A stretch of DNA of 64,000 nt from Parietichytrium sp. I65-24A (taxonomy: Eukaryota; Sar; Bigyra; Thraustochytrida; Thraustochytriidae). The notes below the pieces were generated by a model that saw only the letters and a list, made by a program, of their open reading frames with translations, made no database searches and had not been told where the DNA came from. Below are positions 44,701 through 50,560 of the stretch, piece after piece. Each line of letters begins with the position of its first letter. Within the stretch, counting starts at the first letter, position 1. The translations under genes were made by a program, and so were the position numbers. The stretch spans positions 186,001 through 250,000 of the forward strand of contig BLSF01000027.1 in NCBI GenBank assembly GCA_012862575.1, read 5' to 3'.

Positions 44701-47700
44701 CTCGAAAGGCTATGTCTCCCTCGACGAGGCGGCGCTAGCAATGCCTAGTTTGGTTGTGGACGAACTTAAAGACAACGACGGGCTCCCTGTGCAGATTACC
44801 CTCAGTGGGGATCTGGAGTCATTGAACGTTGCGCTTCAAGAAGTTGTGTATACTCCTGCGTGGAACTTTCACACTGCGTTTGCCGCCCCAGAGCAGGTGG
44901 CGGTTGAGTTGCGGTATGGTGACTGGGAGATCGTTCAAGCACGGGTTTTAGTTGACATTGCACCATTGAACGATCCCCCGTTTATCTCGATTCCAGACGC
45001 GACACTGGAATACATTGGAGGAGGCAGATATGCGACACTATACGTGGATACGTACGATGGGCTCGAGGACGAGACTGTGGTTATCGATGGGATTTTCATC
45101 GAAGATGTTGATGAATTGCCGGAGCGAGGGATTGAGTCTACTTATTTCGTCAAAATTTCTTGCTCAAAGTGCTTGATCGGACTTACAAGCAGTGAGGCAC
45201 AAAACCACGTTTTGGCAGCCAGGTCAGGAGTCGAAATCACATTCTCTGAGAATCAAAGTCAAGTACTATTGGACGGTCCGCTGCATGGAATAAATAGTCT
45301 GATACGTATGGTTCGATACATTCCCGTGGAAAATTGGAATGGAGATGACGCAGTAATAATTTCGGTTATAGACAGCGACGGCGGAGCGGATTTGGTCACG
45401 ATTCCTGTAAAGATCTGGCCGGTAAATGATCGGCCGCAGTGGTTTTTCCCAGCCCAGAGAATTGACATTCTCGAGGATGGAACAGCAACTCTGGTGGACG
45501 TCGCACTCAAGGACGTGGACCTGACTTCCGATAGTTCGGAGATCATCTGGGTGCAAATCACAGCTCGAAGAGGGCAACTGAGCTTGCACGAGGATCCGGG
45601 CCGGTGGGAGTCTACGATCGAAATCGAAGATACACTGTCAAACGTGAATAGGCGTATCAAGTGGATTTTTTACCGAACCGCTCTAAACGATAACAGTCTA
45701 GAAGAAGAGGTCGATGGGCTCATCTTCTTGGCGAACGACCGCGGACATACTGGTGCTGGCGAGTTTCTGATCGCGGAAGCAGCTTTTCCCGTATATCGTC
45801 AGGTGGCTGTGAACGATGCCCCAAGGTTGATTGTGCCTGGTGCGCACTTTGCCAATGCATCTTCTTGCAAGGTATCGCGTGGATCTCAGTTCCCAAAGTC
45901 AAGCTTGGACTCAACCGAGACATTGCACTGTGGCAAGATCGTTTCGGTCGACGTGGCGCATGGTTTGGAGGATGAGGAACTCGTCCTTGAAGGGTTTGCC
46001 GTTGAAGAAGTCGATGAGGAAGACCGCTTTCTCGATATTACAATCACCGTCCAGCATGGGCGAGTCCTACTGGACGAAAGCACTATCGAACGACAGGAGG
46101 CGATTGCGGCCTTGTCCTTTCAGCACGGAGCAGAGAGCAACCATCGACGCGTAGCGTTTCGGTGTGAGCGCTCAAAATGTAACAAGGCGATGCAACTCAG
46201 GTACAGACCTGATCCTAACTGGTTTGGCGACGATGAGCTGACTATCGTTGCTGAAGACTCGCCATGGGCTGTGAATGGAAGGCTCCCAAGGCAGAAAAGG
46301 CTTGCCGATCGGCAAATGGTCCCAATTCGCATCGCAAAGGTACAGGATGTTCCTTTCTTTGTCGGCAAGCTTGCAAAACGCGAGTCGCAAATTTCAGTCG
46401 GAGAAGGCAAGGTCCACCCTTTCTTCGATTCGCTTCAAATTGAATATGGAGACGAAGAAGGAAGTGAGGCTACAGTACACGTAGCTGTCATTGTGATCAG
46501 AGCAATGCATGGCTTGATCTCTGTAAATCCGAGCTTCGCAGAGGATCTGCAAGCGGTGCCAAGATTTGACCTGCAGTCCCTGCCGGAAATTGAAGACCTT
46601 TTTCGGGAATCAAGCGAGCCTTCTCGCCTTTTGAAGACCAGCGTGCTTGCGTTCAAAGCTACTGTTGGCCTAGCGAACCTAGTGTTGAAAGGCCTCGAGT
46701 ATATGCCTCCGACTTCTTGGGACTCAAGTACAAAGGGACAGCTCGACTATCTCAGCGTGTTTGTGTGTGATGAGAAGGATCTTGTAGTAGGTTCTGAAAC
46801 CGATTTTCAACCCGAGTCACCATTTGGAGAGCTACGTTTAAAGCGGGATCATGCATTCTCATTAGTGTCGGTTCCAATGTCCATTTCCGAAAGCAGAGCA
46901 GCTCCTCTTTTACAATTGTCAGATGTGCACACTGGCGTTTTGCAAGGGCTCGAAGACAGCGTGCTGGCTGTCGAAGGCGCGCGCCTGAAACACTGCGATG
47001 GGAAGTATGTGGAGCTGTCGTTTTTTTGCGAGAAAGGCTCATTCATCGTTGGTGAGCGTGTCAACAGCACGTTAGACATTGTTGCAAGCTCAACTGCACT
47101 TGGGGAGTTTCTGGTGTCTACGCGAGTCGAAACAGCGCAAGCTTTACTTGAGAACGGGGCGGTCAAATTTCTGCCAAACAAGAACTGGTTTGGCACTGAT
47201 TCTGTGCGAATCTCTGCGACGGACGCAAACGGATTACATGATGAGCTGACGCTGTCACTAACTGTGGCGCAAGTAAATGACGGGCCTGAGCTTATTGTCA
47301 GCAGAACAAGCGGTGGTCAGCGAGCATATGAGATTCTGGAAGGTGGGTCGTTTAACCTTGCCCCTGTCGAGAATAAACAATTTGAAGGGTACGAGGAAGA
47401 TTTCCAGGCACTACCAGAGGACAACGTGCATGGGTTCGAAATCTGGCGCACTCAAGGCGCGCAGCCTTTGAGCAGGTCCGGGAAGTGGGACAATGGAACA
47501 GGGGTTTCAATGACGGGACAGCCAAGCTGGAGATTTAGCGAGGTAGCCCGCATTGCGGAAGGCCTCTCGCGTCAGGGGTCTTCGCCACAGGATCTAGTGG
47601 TATTTAACAACCTAGTCTACTTTTCAGCCAACACTCTGGAGTTTGGCAGAGAGCTTTGGGTCAGCGAAGGTACGGAGGCAACAACCTCATTATTCAGAGA

Positions 47701-50137
47701 CATGTATCCTGGAACTCGAGGCTCCACTCCAAGAAATCTTCATGTTCACACCGACGGAAACTTGTATTTCTCGGCAGATGGCAAGGACACATCTTGGATG
47801 GAGACCTCTGATAACTGTGGCGGTTTCCGAACCATTGCGGTGAAGAGCAAGTCCACGGGGCGCTCTGTAAGAGTCGGATTTGCCATCTCCTCAAGCAACA
47901 TATTCGAGGTTGGGGGTCGCTATGAATGTCCGGCAGGGTTTCACTGGGCCTCGAGCGAACAAGTGTATGATATTTTTGGTCGCCCGAGCTTCGCCGCTGT
48001 CGGTGATTCCAAGGCCTCCGAAATATCCGGTTCAGGCGAGAGGGTGTACTCTGGGCTCTGCGGATGGGAAGGCGCGACGTGGAATGGTTTGGAGAGGCGA
48101 AAGTTTCGCATGGCCGATTCTTTTCAGACGAAAGGTTATGTTGGTTCCTGGATATCGTACGGTCAAGAGACGGCAACCAGCGTAGACGTCGGAGACTTGG
48201 ACGTAACTTCATTTGCAGGCGCAGTGTGCATTGAAAACGAGCTTGGTAGCAGCCCTCTCGATCTCGACTGCTTGCAAACGCAATATTCCGGGCCGAAGAC
48301 CTCATTTTGCTTTAGTGAAGCTGGCCACGAACTGTGGGTTACAAATGGGACACCTTCAAACACACGTCGCGTTGCCGACATTGCCAGCGGAAGTGTGAGC
48401 TCATTTCCGAAGTACTTGACTAGTTTTCAGGGCGAAGTATACTTTGCTGCTCAAACGGCCCAGTACGGTACAGAGCTCTGGAGAAGTGGTGGAGACTCAT
48501 CGAATACTACGATGGTGGAGGATCTCGTGATTGGAACAGGTTCAAGCGCTCCGCGAGATCTGTGCGCAGATGAGAATGGTAGCCGCTTATTTTTTACTGC
48601 CAATGCAAACGGACACGGTCGTGAGTTGTGGAGCACAGATGGAAGCAGTGCATACGCAGTGGGTGGAGAGCGACTGAAGGATCGAGACGGATCTGGAACC
48701 CGGCTCGTTCTCGACATTCGCGATGGGAAAGAAGGAAGTGAGCCCGAGGGGCTCATTCAGCTCTTTGACAGTTGGATAGCTTTTACTGCTGACGACGGTG
48801 TCAATGGGAGACAAGTATGGGCTTCGAATGGCACTGCGGATGGGACTGGGCGGTTGACAGCGCTTGAAAAAGTCTTCGCGAGCGAACGCGGGTGCGACCC
48901 GAGGAGTCTGACCCTGTATGACGGTAGTCTGTTTTTCACCGCTGATGATGGACTTCGTGGAAGGGAGTTGTATCGAGTTGGAGCGAGTATGAGTTTTCTC
49001 GCTGAGAGGAAGGATGGGTCAACGTTTTGGATTGGGACTGCGCAAGCGTCGGTAACCATGTCCACGATCGTGAAGGATATCGTGCCGGGACCGAAAGGAT
49101 CATCGCCTACTCTTCTGACCGTTTTTAAATCCGAGGGAGCGAGGTTGGCGAGTGAGAGGAGTGAACTTTTGTATTTCTTGGCTGGCGACGCGCTTTGGAA
49201 GACGAGCGGGACGGCAGCAGGTACAAGCCGAGCATTTCAGAGCACCGCAAAGGATGTTGTGGCCGACCCGACGATGACAAGCTCCGGAAATGGCCGGATG
49301 TTGGAGTACGATGGGGCGCTTTTCCTTTCCGCAAAGCTCCCCGAAGGCAAGGCATCTTCTGTTCACCGGCAGAGGGTTCACCGTCCTATAGGTGCTTCGA
49401 CGCTGCAAGGTATTGTCATTCATGACTCTGACGAAAGGAGCCCACTCTTCTCTTTGGCGCTATCTTGCCAAAAGGGTTCGATCAGCTTAAACTATGCAGT
49501 ATCCAAATTCAGAAGTCTTGAGCTACGTGGGAACAAAACATCAGCGGTGACAATTGTCGGACCACTTGCGCAGATTAATTCGGCGCTCGTCTCCGTTACC
49601 TATCAGGGCGAACCAAGGCTCAACGGTCGAGACATAATTCGTATTGTTGCAACAGACTCTGGCGGGGCTAAGGCCGAGAAAGAAATCGACGTATTGATCA
49701 TGGCTGTGAATGATGCGCCACAAATTGATTTTGGATCTCCTGCGACTCTTTCAGTGGACAAGAGTGAACAGCGTGTAATTATTGAGGTTGCGGATGACGA
49801 TGTCGATGAAGTATATCTGTCGCGCGGCTTGGGAATCGCCGCTCCGATGCTGGAGACTGTCCTGTCGGTTGCACAGGGAACTCTCACAATCGCTCATCTT
49901 GATGGGGTTCAATTGAGCGCAGTGAGCGGGCGCAGGTTGACTATTACAGCAACTCTGCAAAACACGAACCTAGCGCTCAAGACTCTGCGATACAAGGGCC
50001 CTTGTGCGGAGAAGGAGTGTCAGGAAGACTCCAGGCCGACTGAGGAGGAACTCATTGTCTCTGTAAACGACAATGGGAACTACGGCCAAGGAGGCGCCAA
50101 GACCACGGTGCAGACCTTTACACTGCCGCTCGAATGA
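26747..50137 (+). CDS. Giant secreted cadherin-like/tandem adhesin-repeat protein (7,796 residues, single exon)
   Basis: One uninterrupted frame of 23.4 kb. The ATG at 26747 starts MRTQWCGLLLLAPLCGG, a clear signal peptide; the in-frame upstream extension has no ATG. Most of the chain is degenerate repeats of about 100-130 residues with the signature G-[TS]-L-x2-[VLI]-N-x-A-L-x6-Y-x-P-x4-[FW]-x-G-x-D. In the C-terminal half they end in V-N-D-x-P, as in bacterial tandem adhesins and cadherin-like/CSPG repeats. Inserted modules of the form G-x-F-x-L ... A-x-x-[IV] ... W-x-[VI]-T-F lie near residues 2190-2400, 2665, 4480, 4840 and 5560. Two Cys-rich modules (about 4685-4785 and 5420-5505) are duplicates. 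An ELWxxGT repeat region spans about 6945-7495. There is no C-terminal membrane span or GPI-like tail, so it is probably secreted or cell-surface/matrix bound. Role in adhesion or ectoplasmic matrix is inferred. Confidence 0.85.
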   Translation: MRTQWCGLLLLAPLCGGTNERWRLKLPELFEQQSLGVVANSQGNLPGIELELQQDGCAGMVSCSSHVWVEVESQTVGLLGLTEYDGIVPVLSSFDDAEAAYTELFIPRRKLSFRGSLGAVNKALSSMMYACESTCPQSDIIEFSVDGVLFTETLAITVSAPYGSVDIANDLLVLTTRPSVREGIWENAQVSHPLGKSPVQLSTHLPGPFRVQLLPTVGQAFFSFSEEASAEFSSAAELESGLAQLAYIPKRGWSGHDVISVTIRHLPDPQRERTAQFTVSVLEADDPPAVLMLPGKLEARQGQETLVAVEGEFLQVQDSDSFLDPYRAVYLNLTADHGILKFLVAQVGVTVETKQHSMSLSVKGGLAQINRALQTLVYLPENGFEGSDTIYISVRDSSGAPADEIQQLVSVSAIEEVFYMSYRERITKATEGDLLNLTQKFGWDLYVPASADLAEEIEINLFSSEKDKLSFQTASDLPYRVKCEGLGTSQVSFTGPLRYLRQTLNDVNVSLENGWNSQQNGRFASIYVRVQNKKPEELLIHVEPLNSGPELFARFSADQPLQIRANVGLLRLPFAVADDDYQQGTSENSEKLVITVQTSGGRSRCGILELSPEGSEKGRSLIRIDGDDSQFRMQGTVPALNEALAYLAYRVDSSSPCFQEESIDWPIEEMFRISATDISRAESEALHFVVQVFPVISPAVLLLQSTSAVLAGEPKPQLVGELLSVEFAELPGVSNIGNQGDSYTAWIKSTFGELHVEKTEVLGQRVLAGSDQRSWIVTGKSVALLDQTLKTLKYTPLPGWSGVDRVEIELSYLASGTSETLVVSAKTLQIFVQPDEVDMQITWSQEQRVASTVNLEFGGSWTITALLSGLQLSSSAAGSALFTFGLELPEKSAGNEFLLLLDNLSSHGIVQLNSTFVKGSLNSLKLALSKGQLRCSWNEDLTPASGNIGIALTAILATERAQAALNFAISGLLSPVPIHPFAILLDDNPPPYAPLLEQPVLAEYKTLASLPQVSIASSQIDSDTPIRLTIAVSSGNFVKDGLKTGQPTVTYYASAKDISSQTKGLQVIIEEAGVFTVSIMAVATKSGEQMRAMYRILVPRGSGNAEFDISDVSQTMHLPDQDSLLLLVGAESAVSGEPSKHVSVTISLGLLSHASLSIERSRGVLLSTLSGTTLTMSGRIEAVCKALGTVRFWPSEDSNEEQIEFTLFSGNNDAALLDNVRIAISVTGRQDFRRSTATAQVLQLTFSRGSQYKNQPELLDAQQGEIFHLSSAGWCLAPSLQRQDLDFDPSTTAVVLNFTTSRGVLSTEFADSEASLFQLRFSNDTFLSVACTIEHADALINAVEVELPKSWHSNLAGEVAIVKVVLLSAQGNYPIDTVDIPIHVRPVLGALELSAPSALQAQQYSGWRGVFTSSIGTASLNAIQFVSDDPERKVQLTLSVNRGALVFPELASSLLSDQVQQGKNSTRTFEASSVSTLNRILAESAFHHDSGDAGLAALSIHALDEMSLNELEANITVHLATLETAIAIVTPLKVLKLSGGAQSDIPLEGLSVQVSGQQGDAPVIISLSSESGQISFAQSSLEASVAGRFSCDNSRSANVTCTVASDILSQFLEGFPFSFHPTDGYAGATSVVVRVAVDGYTASKMIPVVVVANPATIELLYSESVLQGLSEQLFLSSRTPHPVPLPLLLTGHHAFASQGASILLEVDPPDFARLGFGASLGLGAEEAYRENFALQVNGTLAQLRARLASLQITLVLPLRRDTTLVTFSAVLTDEAGQQLASTRQFASLDLPKDEPSIGISLGSLCTVTNPLVVEAESEALIEDIVLSLHSWYERPLSGIEVFMTAARGQLRLGDSSWDRSVTVSGDSVETTNVALQELSYIFLESANDLSSHNVPPEDTVSISARFFGSDSISSKTECTVSITPNFTLSITFRGPDSLHFASNERQKLLPQMHISSTGSFADRHASSTRVSVTAIHGQVVVDIQCAVRYGVSVLRTHASSEATLQAFGMDGMNYAVSNCLQYVKRNSSWIPEDTITVAATGYSRGLTVSQEAFISVTADKPKLSFWERTDQPGYFSPTLLDDGTGSILLTPFQLGHLEDMRLLWEWVDHADGTGMFSASARTGFFIVDPFRETDFSLHNSVSAHGAGKSLIVASPSTELNSTQGTTQKVSIFAENQNKRVENITFNGAISGEETFLVMFRGRTSDAISIDSTEEDMASILESIAGIDAVSVVKESDSNSISWIVTFEQCDMGFDSPFPLLEAMPTRAMDVVTTDVISSVALPRGYFSLSFHGFRTRRLPYDATSEEIREALTALSPLSGDSSLVRVESVAFNETEDCGSRAWEITFYLPGFVEELVADTSMLLGEGVTAKVMKISESSQQGHWGTFLFRHGSKASRPLQFGTLLSADQLASALGDVLGFSPNVQASFSSSDRKAWYVGADLRFVQFVPLSGTLLELSSIERPLRIEFLSHTLKANGFYLEDIDRIVSSLYYINEGDSQHSQDILNFAFREGSSDTVSSALRASLAATTHQQPGFGLIPLSLTADFGESTVLTLSPALERYGDNAPEDNIFQMKLSSRNGKLALPSRFGIVNEGEVLDSELSLRGSLSALSEAMENLIYTPAKSHSQWWQMRQESILLEVIPAPSSEHRIAKIWVLSTSLERGQMSGSFTLQLRVSGGGLEDSVEVTEEIEYLATAENVRDAIQALGNWPENVECTVSKSESSTPQGGSVWEVLALGTSEYVGVELTLSPATNTLHGTLPDVMPSVTIVEGDIDTVPDLANIKIRCSPVEVEFTLADASCQIEETFLPVQSKVTAVPSAAGFAWEIVFSPIGFSLPLACVSSSTAFEARTTKLTAGVPAGTDVLSLSLLKIWPEDEAPMPNASTEITVALTADPTREYEGHEDLLSFEHTFEVLEVPLGTKAFPFQSTRLLASAEHEMDIMCVLNFESDPASWEVRHGLGKTNENFFVAHGSEALNEALQKLSIASLVPRASDLLEMGCSLVDFPFISSRAQIALSSSAVQEGPSIQLAERLSEQLPKQISIESITTLCLADILSAILEADDQMIDVSVSIKQGTVEITQRDAILSDLDVVSVRLSQHQHRVRILGPTGSSLNAVLRSVRIRPSNGYSVKDVITVELADLPVGRLLLSVSESPSSVFVSGREESLVRFEIEEDSSFSLGAANVTTVPGTRLCKEGAGELIISSRAGKLANSHQEVFREEGGTSLRWRHLSLGTEMNEAIRDTLLVPAANWNGIDEIEVAIICSGMSESVLGFSMRTQVIVRDVKDMPYLTQQEESLSITGSNTEMKPLGHLTGLVDPDELHAERCTSSTTLILNVTVEKGEVFGNPSGATSLSGHPWKGARVVSLRGCASSLRGFLGTMMYKAPRRADWPWHGTDKILISVDKATKDSSCQWDPSQLEIVVQTPVDFENMRPAISPLGSMNENTRVEFGSYFTLATRFEISNIAPEQLDQKPVLQGEIVCRFGVLRARNAFDLAGVRIDRSALSEQRIVFSATSAEKVNLMLQKIVYRATLPSDASQSSSLSHGSKESVSFSIRNVWSPQVESRTLVSTAVFTVEYLEHHALQDIRFKSGNFVHLADALSVWPVDLILEHTRGTDYSEDSDSAFFRLRLSCVRGLFALQSYASEVWITKGSWEDTFSDLELNGKLESLFAAFQAGLVVYLPHPSQKGVDSLISADTISARLESQAFPSKGTEATIEVSQSSGRMCWVAFASVFSRNGDSPLVTREGGSINLNFEFSHTFHDESIPVQVTVSSYLSQGDRQVHGRLQSGDSTAKFQLSESMELGKVGDFLSRVTFSPDLNANGWTVVKAEVAPRSPDCAEEVALSTQVVVHVESVNVPPEVSVFKAAALQFSGRSHEEQEYAALSGCVELSDADDEDRANLLYQVEVSVESPQGNLTSAHPGMLAVERENKNALRMRGTLLELNRAVNLVRFWPGTGFTGECSIQIQLDDLGSCCDEVSNVATSQVRVFVPDGENATPRILIETGGLIDAMEGSEFYLFAGEGQKLRLSTSKILQDNDKVYALLVYLRSGSKSNSSVGHPIAGVERCSPEALNLKTDGSLLLCGTLDSLELHFAKAPVNVRLGDHFCGWDDIDVSLFENDGGGVVDSVSQPIRIRCEARRPAFDVASVPVKTLSALEDTPVSLPNLVVQDPRSSQFACTSLEDMVNITFLSTSMQGSFDIQSWERQDHVLLAKPSQYSLNVVGCAKDANSVLKRIVYTPGKDSFGAESIEIRLSRAAEVEGQNSLLEETVRLVVFVEPVNDPPKILVNNKEGSAHPVFLTERSAVSVGSISVVDPDASNTGVFEVELSALHGKLHLVSDDLKNSEAHDAQPSLHIKGTLAEVNSALESVLYVAKEGFAGGDKLSVAAYDEARLASNTELDIYIVADNVPPRVVRLQSSDEVNRTFVDRRAAVSLHGLFEIQDSDAFDSVVALNLTAIPRIANAEVQVVRLDFSARPGDEEVALEGTFHLQLMGRSTYPLSFNSTAATVRAALEALPVVRMVKVSRTESESETFSSISWSITFFRPGGDVPLLKVGEVETESGHLTRFEVSERERGFGLSRIYNVGLKARHVDQVQTVLTTASSGTISGRFKVAIDLSELGGTVAESDWIYHDSLASISEERQTYALGTGYGESMESKLNAMLEEACVGLELVYKDFRPITVQVSKSETFCSRSCQNLVSGELEAPLCTTDSHCDACVGYCVDSSETLKTQTRCVSDSDCSFGAETCDFSAGECLSSGEFCRGQGSAECRGSGDCIASDCATNPAGGRIWKITFSGAPANLPQLYLPSGGNQMAAGSEVIVAFDEQIGRTPPVPDQVGNAIGGVFKLGEGLPWLPFDISDESLRDALFEVYGCELYVQSSLLNLEGGRSWLIAFAEEPQELDFTPDSTRLSGLNALVSVALVMDSPYEKTLRSALIARNDPGVIVLDSQAEQGAARLTLQGTIADLNSALSQEDAIHFLPGTDWYGRVKLAATAINFDGQSSTSTATVITTPREVLTLLNLGNDVIRVVEDTPVEVFPEGRATYFSGARETVHTLQLSASHGNVYIVPSSQLKYRSVIEADQTSSEACMTPAPTLSFTGTLEELNIALPLVRYVPNLNYAGVDELKIVLEDMVSRSVLLHISAVDDPPLLMTDAKAISTLEDQSIYPARLANVSISDGDGEDQLIEVTAAVQHGTLRLQNPLGVEFFSTKHSNMIQFKGSLRNIRDLALPQLLYTPEADFFGEDSLVLLTNDGTRSHGAFVRIEVEAAIDLATIVVPLSTVSFREDSVLPLEGVFTVHDPDSGLPNEGFRQIVRTFARHRPMVQAVRISADTGPVSGHFKLALDLTSIGGTQAETAWINHNAVAATDEETLSHALGSDLGESMESKINEMLSVAMEGVEDVYRGLDENPVRVSVTRSSTICDFSCQVAMESTPFSNPLCSQDEHCDICVGKCSAGSQLGCTDDSDCDTGTCYYEQGECLSSGEACTRAGNAECVGSGQCIQSNCRNDPSGGYVWLVTFRNAPFDMPQMTVSDSKLFATSNPRVAADTLLDRSPALPVTAANSVSGSFNLGGTEFPWNATAEQMELALMANFIPQNFEFRTNERGTELGNVLAGGPQVGFSVSRSKLDVNGGIEWILSFHSSLLSNLSLSVFDAPLLKADFKGLAGEGSAGMTFMERAETSLTALEHRFSLELSTEFGYLESWGAEGSKSRTWALSNATADEINWWLAKMLVYRPEENWNTGREGKFDFLKATVARVDDASTLVEAQVALNILAVNDAPVIQVPGAIEDVLRRTMDGVSLRTIKVSTLQAEERVPRTVGGVQIRDVDFKNVFADTKSLIKISLVGVNGSVGLPKSGILSSVSQVAEDSDFPGHYSTQTFKTTLAEANRLLSDLVFVPSRTSGQNSTAALVLSVDDLGNHGLAPVGYGAHLSDTLTVPFFVAGSRSLPSLRAPKRTIRTKEDVAVHIPELEIVFPNILQEDFDTVVVITPSKGYVSLDEAALAMPSLVVDELKDNDGLPVQITLSGDLESLNVALQEVVYTPAWNFHTAFAAPEQVAVELRYGDWEIVQARVLVDIAPLNDPPFISIPDATLEYIGGGRYATLYVDTYDGLEDETVVIDGIFIEDVDELPERGIESTYFVKISCSKCLIGLTSSEAQNHVLAARSGVEITFSENQSQVLLDGPLHGINSLIRMVRYIPVENWNGDDAVIISVIDSDGGADLVTIPVKIWPVNDRPQWFFPAQRIDILEDGTATLVDVALKDVDLTSDSSEIIWVQITARRGQLSLHEDPGRWESTIEIEDTLSNVNRRIKWIFYRTALNDNSLEEEVDGLIFLANDRGHTGAGEFLIAEAAFPVYRQVAVNDAPRLIVPGAHFANASSCKVSRGSQFPKSSLDSTETLHCGKIVSVDVAHGLEDEELVLEGFAVEEVDEEDRFLDITITVQHGRVLLDESTIERQEAIAALSFQHGAESNHRRVAFRCERSKCNKAMQLRYRPDPNWFGDDELTIVAEDSPWAVNGRLPRQKRLADRQMVPIRIAKVQDVPFFVGKLAKRESQISVGEGKVHPFFDSLQIEYGDEEGSEATVHVAVIVIRAMHGLISVNPSFAEDLQAVPRFDLQSLPEIEDLFRESSEPSRLLKTSVLAFKATVGLANLVLKGLEYMPPTSWDSSTKGQLDYLSVFVCDEKDLVVGSETDFQPESPFGELRLKRDHAFSLVSVPMSISESRAAPLLQLSDVHTGVLQGLEDSVLAVEGARLKHCDGKYVELSFFCEKGSFIVGERVNSTLDIVASSTALGEFLVSTRVETAQALLENGAVKFLPNKNWFGTDSVRISATDANGLHDELTLSLTVAQVNDGPELIVSRTSGGQRAYEILEGGSFNLAPVENKQFEGYEEDFQALPEDNVHGFEIWRTQGAQPLSRSGKWDNGTGVSMTGQPSWRFSEVARIAEGLSRQGSSPQDLVVFNNLVYFSANTLEFGRELWVSEGTEATTSLFRDMYPGTRGSTPRNLHVHTDGNLYFSADGKDTSWMETSDNCGGFRTIAVKSKSTGRSVRVGFAISSSNIFEVGGRYECPAGFHWASSEQVYDIFGRPSFAAVGDSKASEISGSGERVYSGLCGWEGATWNGLERRKFRMADSFQTKGYVGSWISYGQETATSVDVGDLDVTSFAGAVCIENELGSSPLDLDCLQTQYSGPKTSFCFSEAGHELWVTNGTPSNTRRVADIASGSVSSFPKYLTSFQGEVYFAAQTAQYGTELWRSGGDSSNTTMVEDLVIGTGSSAPRDLCADENGSRLFFTANANGHGRELWSTDGSSAYAVGGERLKDRDGSGTRLVLDIRDGKEGSEPEGLIQLFDSWIAFTADDGVNGRQVWASNGTADGTGRLTALEKVFASERGCDPRSLTLYDGSLFFTADDGLRGRELYRVGASMSFLAERKDGSTFWIGTAQASVTMSTIVKDIVPGPKGSSPTLLTVFKSEGARLASERSELLYFLAGDALWKTSGTAAGTSRAFQSTAKDVVADPTMTSSGNGRMLEYDGALFLSAKLPEGKASSVHRQRVHRPIGASTLQGIVIHDSDERSPLFSLALSCQKGSISLNYAVSKFRSLELRGNKTSAVTIVGPLAQINSALVSVTYQGEPRLNGRDIIRIVATDSGGAKAEKEIDVLIMAVNDAPQIDFGSPATLSVDKSEQRVIIEVADDDVDEVYLSRGLGIAAPMLETVLSVAQGTLTIAHLDGVQLSAVSGRRLTITATLQNTNLALKTLRYKGPCAEKECQEDSRPTEEELIVSVNDNGNYGQGGAKTTVQTFTLPLE
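40498..43300 (+). repeat. Duplicated ~240-residue module with Cys-rich core inside the giant gene
   Basis: Copy 1 (about 40498-41140) and copy 2 (about 42690-43300) encode the same order of motifs: a G-x-F-K-[VL]-A-[IL]-D-L segment, GESMESK[LI]N-M-L, a Cys-rich block with C-x-x-D-x-H-C-D-x-C-V-G-x-C and GECLSSGE, then GG-x-[IV]-W-x-[IV]-TF. Roughly 1.6 kb of other adhesin repeats lies between them. The protein text is diverged, so the duplication is not recent. Confidence 0.8.
47580..49230 (+). other. ELWxxGT repeat region of the giant protein, with an inserted Cys domain
   Basis: Repeats read GRELWVSEGT, GHELWVTNGT, GTELWRSGG, GRELWSTDGS, GRQVWASNGT, GRELYRVG and DALWKTSGT. Each follows a V/L-Y-F-x-A-type strand, like the ELWxxDGT family known from large bacterial secreted proteins and likely to fold as a beta-propeller. 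Between the first and second repeats (about 47800-48240) sits a separate Cys-bearing domain with ECPAGFHWAS, YSGLCGWEG and GAVCIE; I do not recognise it with certainty. Confidence 0.7.
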
Positions 50138-50370
50138 TTATATCAATAACGTGTGTCTCGAGCGGGAGTCTCATGTCTTGCAAGCATTTCATTTTTACTG
50201 CTAAAAAATTCAAATTCGAAGAATAATACTTCGGGATCTTTTACTTTCCTTCTAGTCGAGAAGAAAGTTACACTTTGAGCTTGTGCTTTTGCGCCTAGCG
50301 ATCCCTGCTCGTTCCATTCCTTCTCCATTCCTTCGCAACTTCGCCACCCGGCTTTGACCTGAGTCGAACA

Positions 50371-50560
50371 TTACTTTTTCACATTTCATTCACAGAAACA
50401 TTACTTTTTCACAATTCATTCACAGAAACATTACTTTTTCACAATTCATTCACAGAAACATTACTTTTTCACAGAAAAAGTAAGTGACCTGAGTCGAGCA
50501 TTGCTTTTTCACATTTCATTCACAGAAAGATTACTTTTTCACAGAAAAAGTAAGTGACCT
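50371..50560. repeat. Nested 30-bp tandem repeat with two identical hairpins
   Basis: Three 30-bp units (TTACTTTTTCACA[AT]TTCATT plus CACAGAAACA) at 50371-50460 are followed by a 23-base hairpin (TTACTTTTTC, ACA, GAAAAAGTAA) at 50461-50483. After a GTGACCTGAGTCGAGCA spacer a diverged unit (50501-50530) and a second identical hairpin (50531-50553) follow, ending GTGACCT. A TGACCTGAGTCGAACA copy also precedes the array, so a composite unit has been duplicated. Confidence 0.9.

Noticed and set aside
47694-48305. 203-codon minus-strand frame inside the giant gene
   Set aside because: Arg/Ser/Pro-rich antisense shadow of a coding region.
50371-50560. CRISPR-like array
   Set aside because: Units are contiguous 30-mers with no unique spacers, in a eukaryotic genome; they are plain tandem repeats with hairpins.
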